Shown here: in pieces, positions 62,699 through 64,000 of the stretch | Numbering within the stretch: position 1 is the stretch's first letter | How the letters are laid out: the number at the start of each line of letters is the position of its first letter | From: Peptostreptococcus sp. D1 | Lineage (GTDB): Bacteria > Bacillota > Clostridia > Peptostreptococcales > Peptostreptococcaceae | DNA length: 64,000 nucleotides | NCBI RefSeq assembly: GCF_900112955.1 | Contig: NZ_FONP01000004.1 | Span: 1 to 64,000 of the forward strand | Direction of reading: 5' to 3' | Made by a program: the position numbers and the translations under genes | The notes under the pieces: generated by a model | What the model was told of the DNA's origin: nothing | What the model saw: the letters and a program-made list of their open reading frames with translations, nothing else | The model's database searches: none

Positions 62699-64000
62699 CT
62701 AAATAAAAGTATTCGGATTTATCTCTATATTTATATCTATACCCTTACTAAATACATTTTCATACTTTTTTATACAAATATATTTTATCATAGATTTCAA
62801 AAGTTTTATGTCAACTCCATGATTTTTTATTATTACTTGCCATCTAAATTTATTATTTATCATCCTAATTGAGCATTCGTTTGGACCAAGTATGCTTCTT
62901 ATTGAATCAATTCCCTTTTCTTCCATCAAATACTTTAACGTATCTCTAAATCTAAAGGAATTTTCTTTGGCTAACGACTCATCCGAATTTGCAAAAACAA
63001 CCCTAATAATACTGTTAAATGGTTCATAGCCAAAAGTTTTTCTAAGCTTTATCTCAGTTTCATAAAAGGCTTTGAAATCGTAATTTGCAGCACTCCTAAT
63101 AGCAAAATGCTCTGTATTATATGTCTGTAGAACAACCTGACCCAGCTTTTCACCTCTACCCGCTCTACCGGAAACCTGAGTAATCAATTGAAATGTCTGT
63201 TCATATGATTTGAAATCCGGAAAATTCAGCATGAGGTCTGCCGATATAATACCCACCAAAGTCACATTTGCAAAATCATGTCCTTTGCTCAGCATTTGTG
63301 TACCGATTAAAATATCCGCTTCTCCCTTATTAAACGTTTCAAGAATTTTCTGCACTCCATTTTTCTTTTTTGTAGAATCTCTATCCATTCGCAGCGTTTT
63401 GTGATTTGGAAATAAATTAAATACAATCTCTTCTATTTTCTCGGTACCTACACCAACACTTCCAATATTTGTCATATTGCATTTCGGGCATCTATCAGGA
63501 ATATGTTCTTCATATCCACAGTAATGACAAATTCCTTTTTTTAGCGACTTGTGATTCGTCAAAGTAATATCACAATTTTTGCATTTAAACACATGACCAC
63601 AGTCTTTGCACTCCATAAAATTTGCGTAACCTCTTTTGTTTAAAAACAAAATTACCTGATTGCCTTTTTTTAGCTCCAAATCCATTTTGGCTACCAATTC
63701 CTTGCTTAGAGGCGAGCCATTGCCCGAATGTAGCTCTTTCCTCATATCAACTATTGATATTTCAGGCATCAAATTGTTATTTACTCTTTTATTTAACTCA
63801 AGCAGCTCGTAATCACCATTTTTGGCATTGTAGTAATCTTGTACAGATGGTGTCGCAGAGCCCAGCACAACAGCAACATTGCTTTTGAATGCCTTGTATC
63901 TTGCAATTTCAATCGCATCATACTTCGGTGTCTTTTCTGATTTATAACTAAAATCGTGTTCTTCGTCTATTATTATCAATCCCAATGAATCAAATGGAAG
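62699..64000 (-). CDS. priA: Primosomal helicase PriA, C-terminal part
   Basis: About 434 codons are visible; the 5' part lies beyond the right edge (the frame is still open at 64000). PriA restarts collapsed replication forks. Seen: '[21 protein letters not shown]' (DEEH box), '[11 protein letters not shown]', the zinc-binding region with '[20 protein letters not shown]' and '[18 protein letters not shown]', and '[11 protein letters not shown]' and '[13 protein letters not shown]'. It precedes def and fmt, the conserved order. Confidence 0.95.
   Translation of the reverse strand, partial: LPFDSLGLIIIDEEHDFSYKSEKTPKYDAIEIARYKAFKSNVAVVLGSATPSVQDYYNAKNGDYELLELNKRVNNNLMPEISIVDMRKELHSGNGSPLSKELVAKMDLELKKGNQVILFLNKRGYANFMECKDCGHVFKCKNCDITLTNHKSLKKGICHYCGYEEHIPDRCPKCNMTNIGSVGVGTEKIEEIVFNLFPNHKTLRMDRDSTKKKNGVQKILETFNKGEADILIGTQMLSKGHDFANVTLVGIISADLMLNFPDFKSYEQTFQLITQVSGRAGRGEKLGQVVLQTYNTEHFAIRSAANYDFKAFYETEIKLRKTFGYEPFNSIIRVVFANSDESLAKENSFRFRDTLKYLMEEKGIDSIRSILGPNECSIRMINNKFRWQVIIKNHGVDIKLLKSMIKYICIKKYENVFSKGIDINIEINPNTFI

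Overview
The window is AT-rich (roughly 30% G+C by eye) and nearly all genes are read from the minus strand. It looks like a chromosomal segment of an anaerobic, amino-acid-fermenting Firmicute of the class Clostridia, probably near the Peptostreptococcaceae. The reasons are a complete selenocysteine-dependent glycine reductase operon, a selenocysteine tRNA gene, cell-wall-binding type 2 repeats on a surface protein, and a typical clostridial housekeeping gene order (comEC-holA/rpsT/lepA, asp23-fakA-recG-rsmD-coaD-tmcAL-ackA-yceD-rpmF-plsX, priA-def-fmt-rsmB-rlmN-prpC-prkC-rsgA-rpe-thiN). The genus assignment is an inference.

Region by region: 1-2285 is a prophage remnant. It holds a partial gene, a YjcQ-like protein, a small protein and a minor capsid protein whose 5' end runs into the opposite-strand C-terminal remnant of a tyrosine integrase. 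2304-3641 is an NADH oxidase. 4071-12590 is the glycine reductase operon, transcribed grdX-trxB-trxA-grdE-grdA-grdB-grdC-grdD. Its promoter is followed by a glycine riboswitch and an intrinsic terminator. grdA and grdB each contain an in-frame UGA read as selenocysteine. Glycine is reduced to acetyl phosphate, which the acetate kinase at 39964-41160 can turn into ATP.

12697-25602 carries hemW, a nitroreductase, cca, lepA, rpsT (plus strand), holA, a short comEC lacking its metallo-beta-lactamase domain, two acyltransferase-fold proteins, a separate metallo-beta-lactamase lipoprotein (plus strand) and tcdA. 25739-29110 is a large secreted leucine-rich-repeat surface protein. 29211-33904 is the most unusual stretch: selC (tRNA-Sec), a fusion of a Dph6-like ATP pyrophosphatase with a class V aminotransferase/cysteine desulfurase fold whose PLP lysine is replaced by isoleucine, a double-cubane-cluster type reductase, a DUF3343 protein and an ATP-dependent activase.

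34012-48873 covers ung, nusB, fbp, plsX, rpmF (59 codons), yceD-like, ackA, tmcAL, coaD, rsmD, recG, fakA, two Asp23 proteins and rpmB (plus strand). 49031-64000 covers a two-component system, thiN, rpe, rsgA, an SDR reductase, the PrkC/PrpC kinase-phosphatase pair, rlmN, rsmB, a membrane zinc peptidase, fmt, def and the C-terminal part of priA, which runs off the right edge. Promoter, hairpin and RNA calls were made by eye without folding software.
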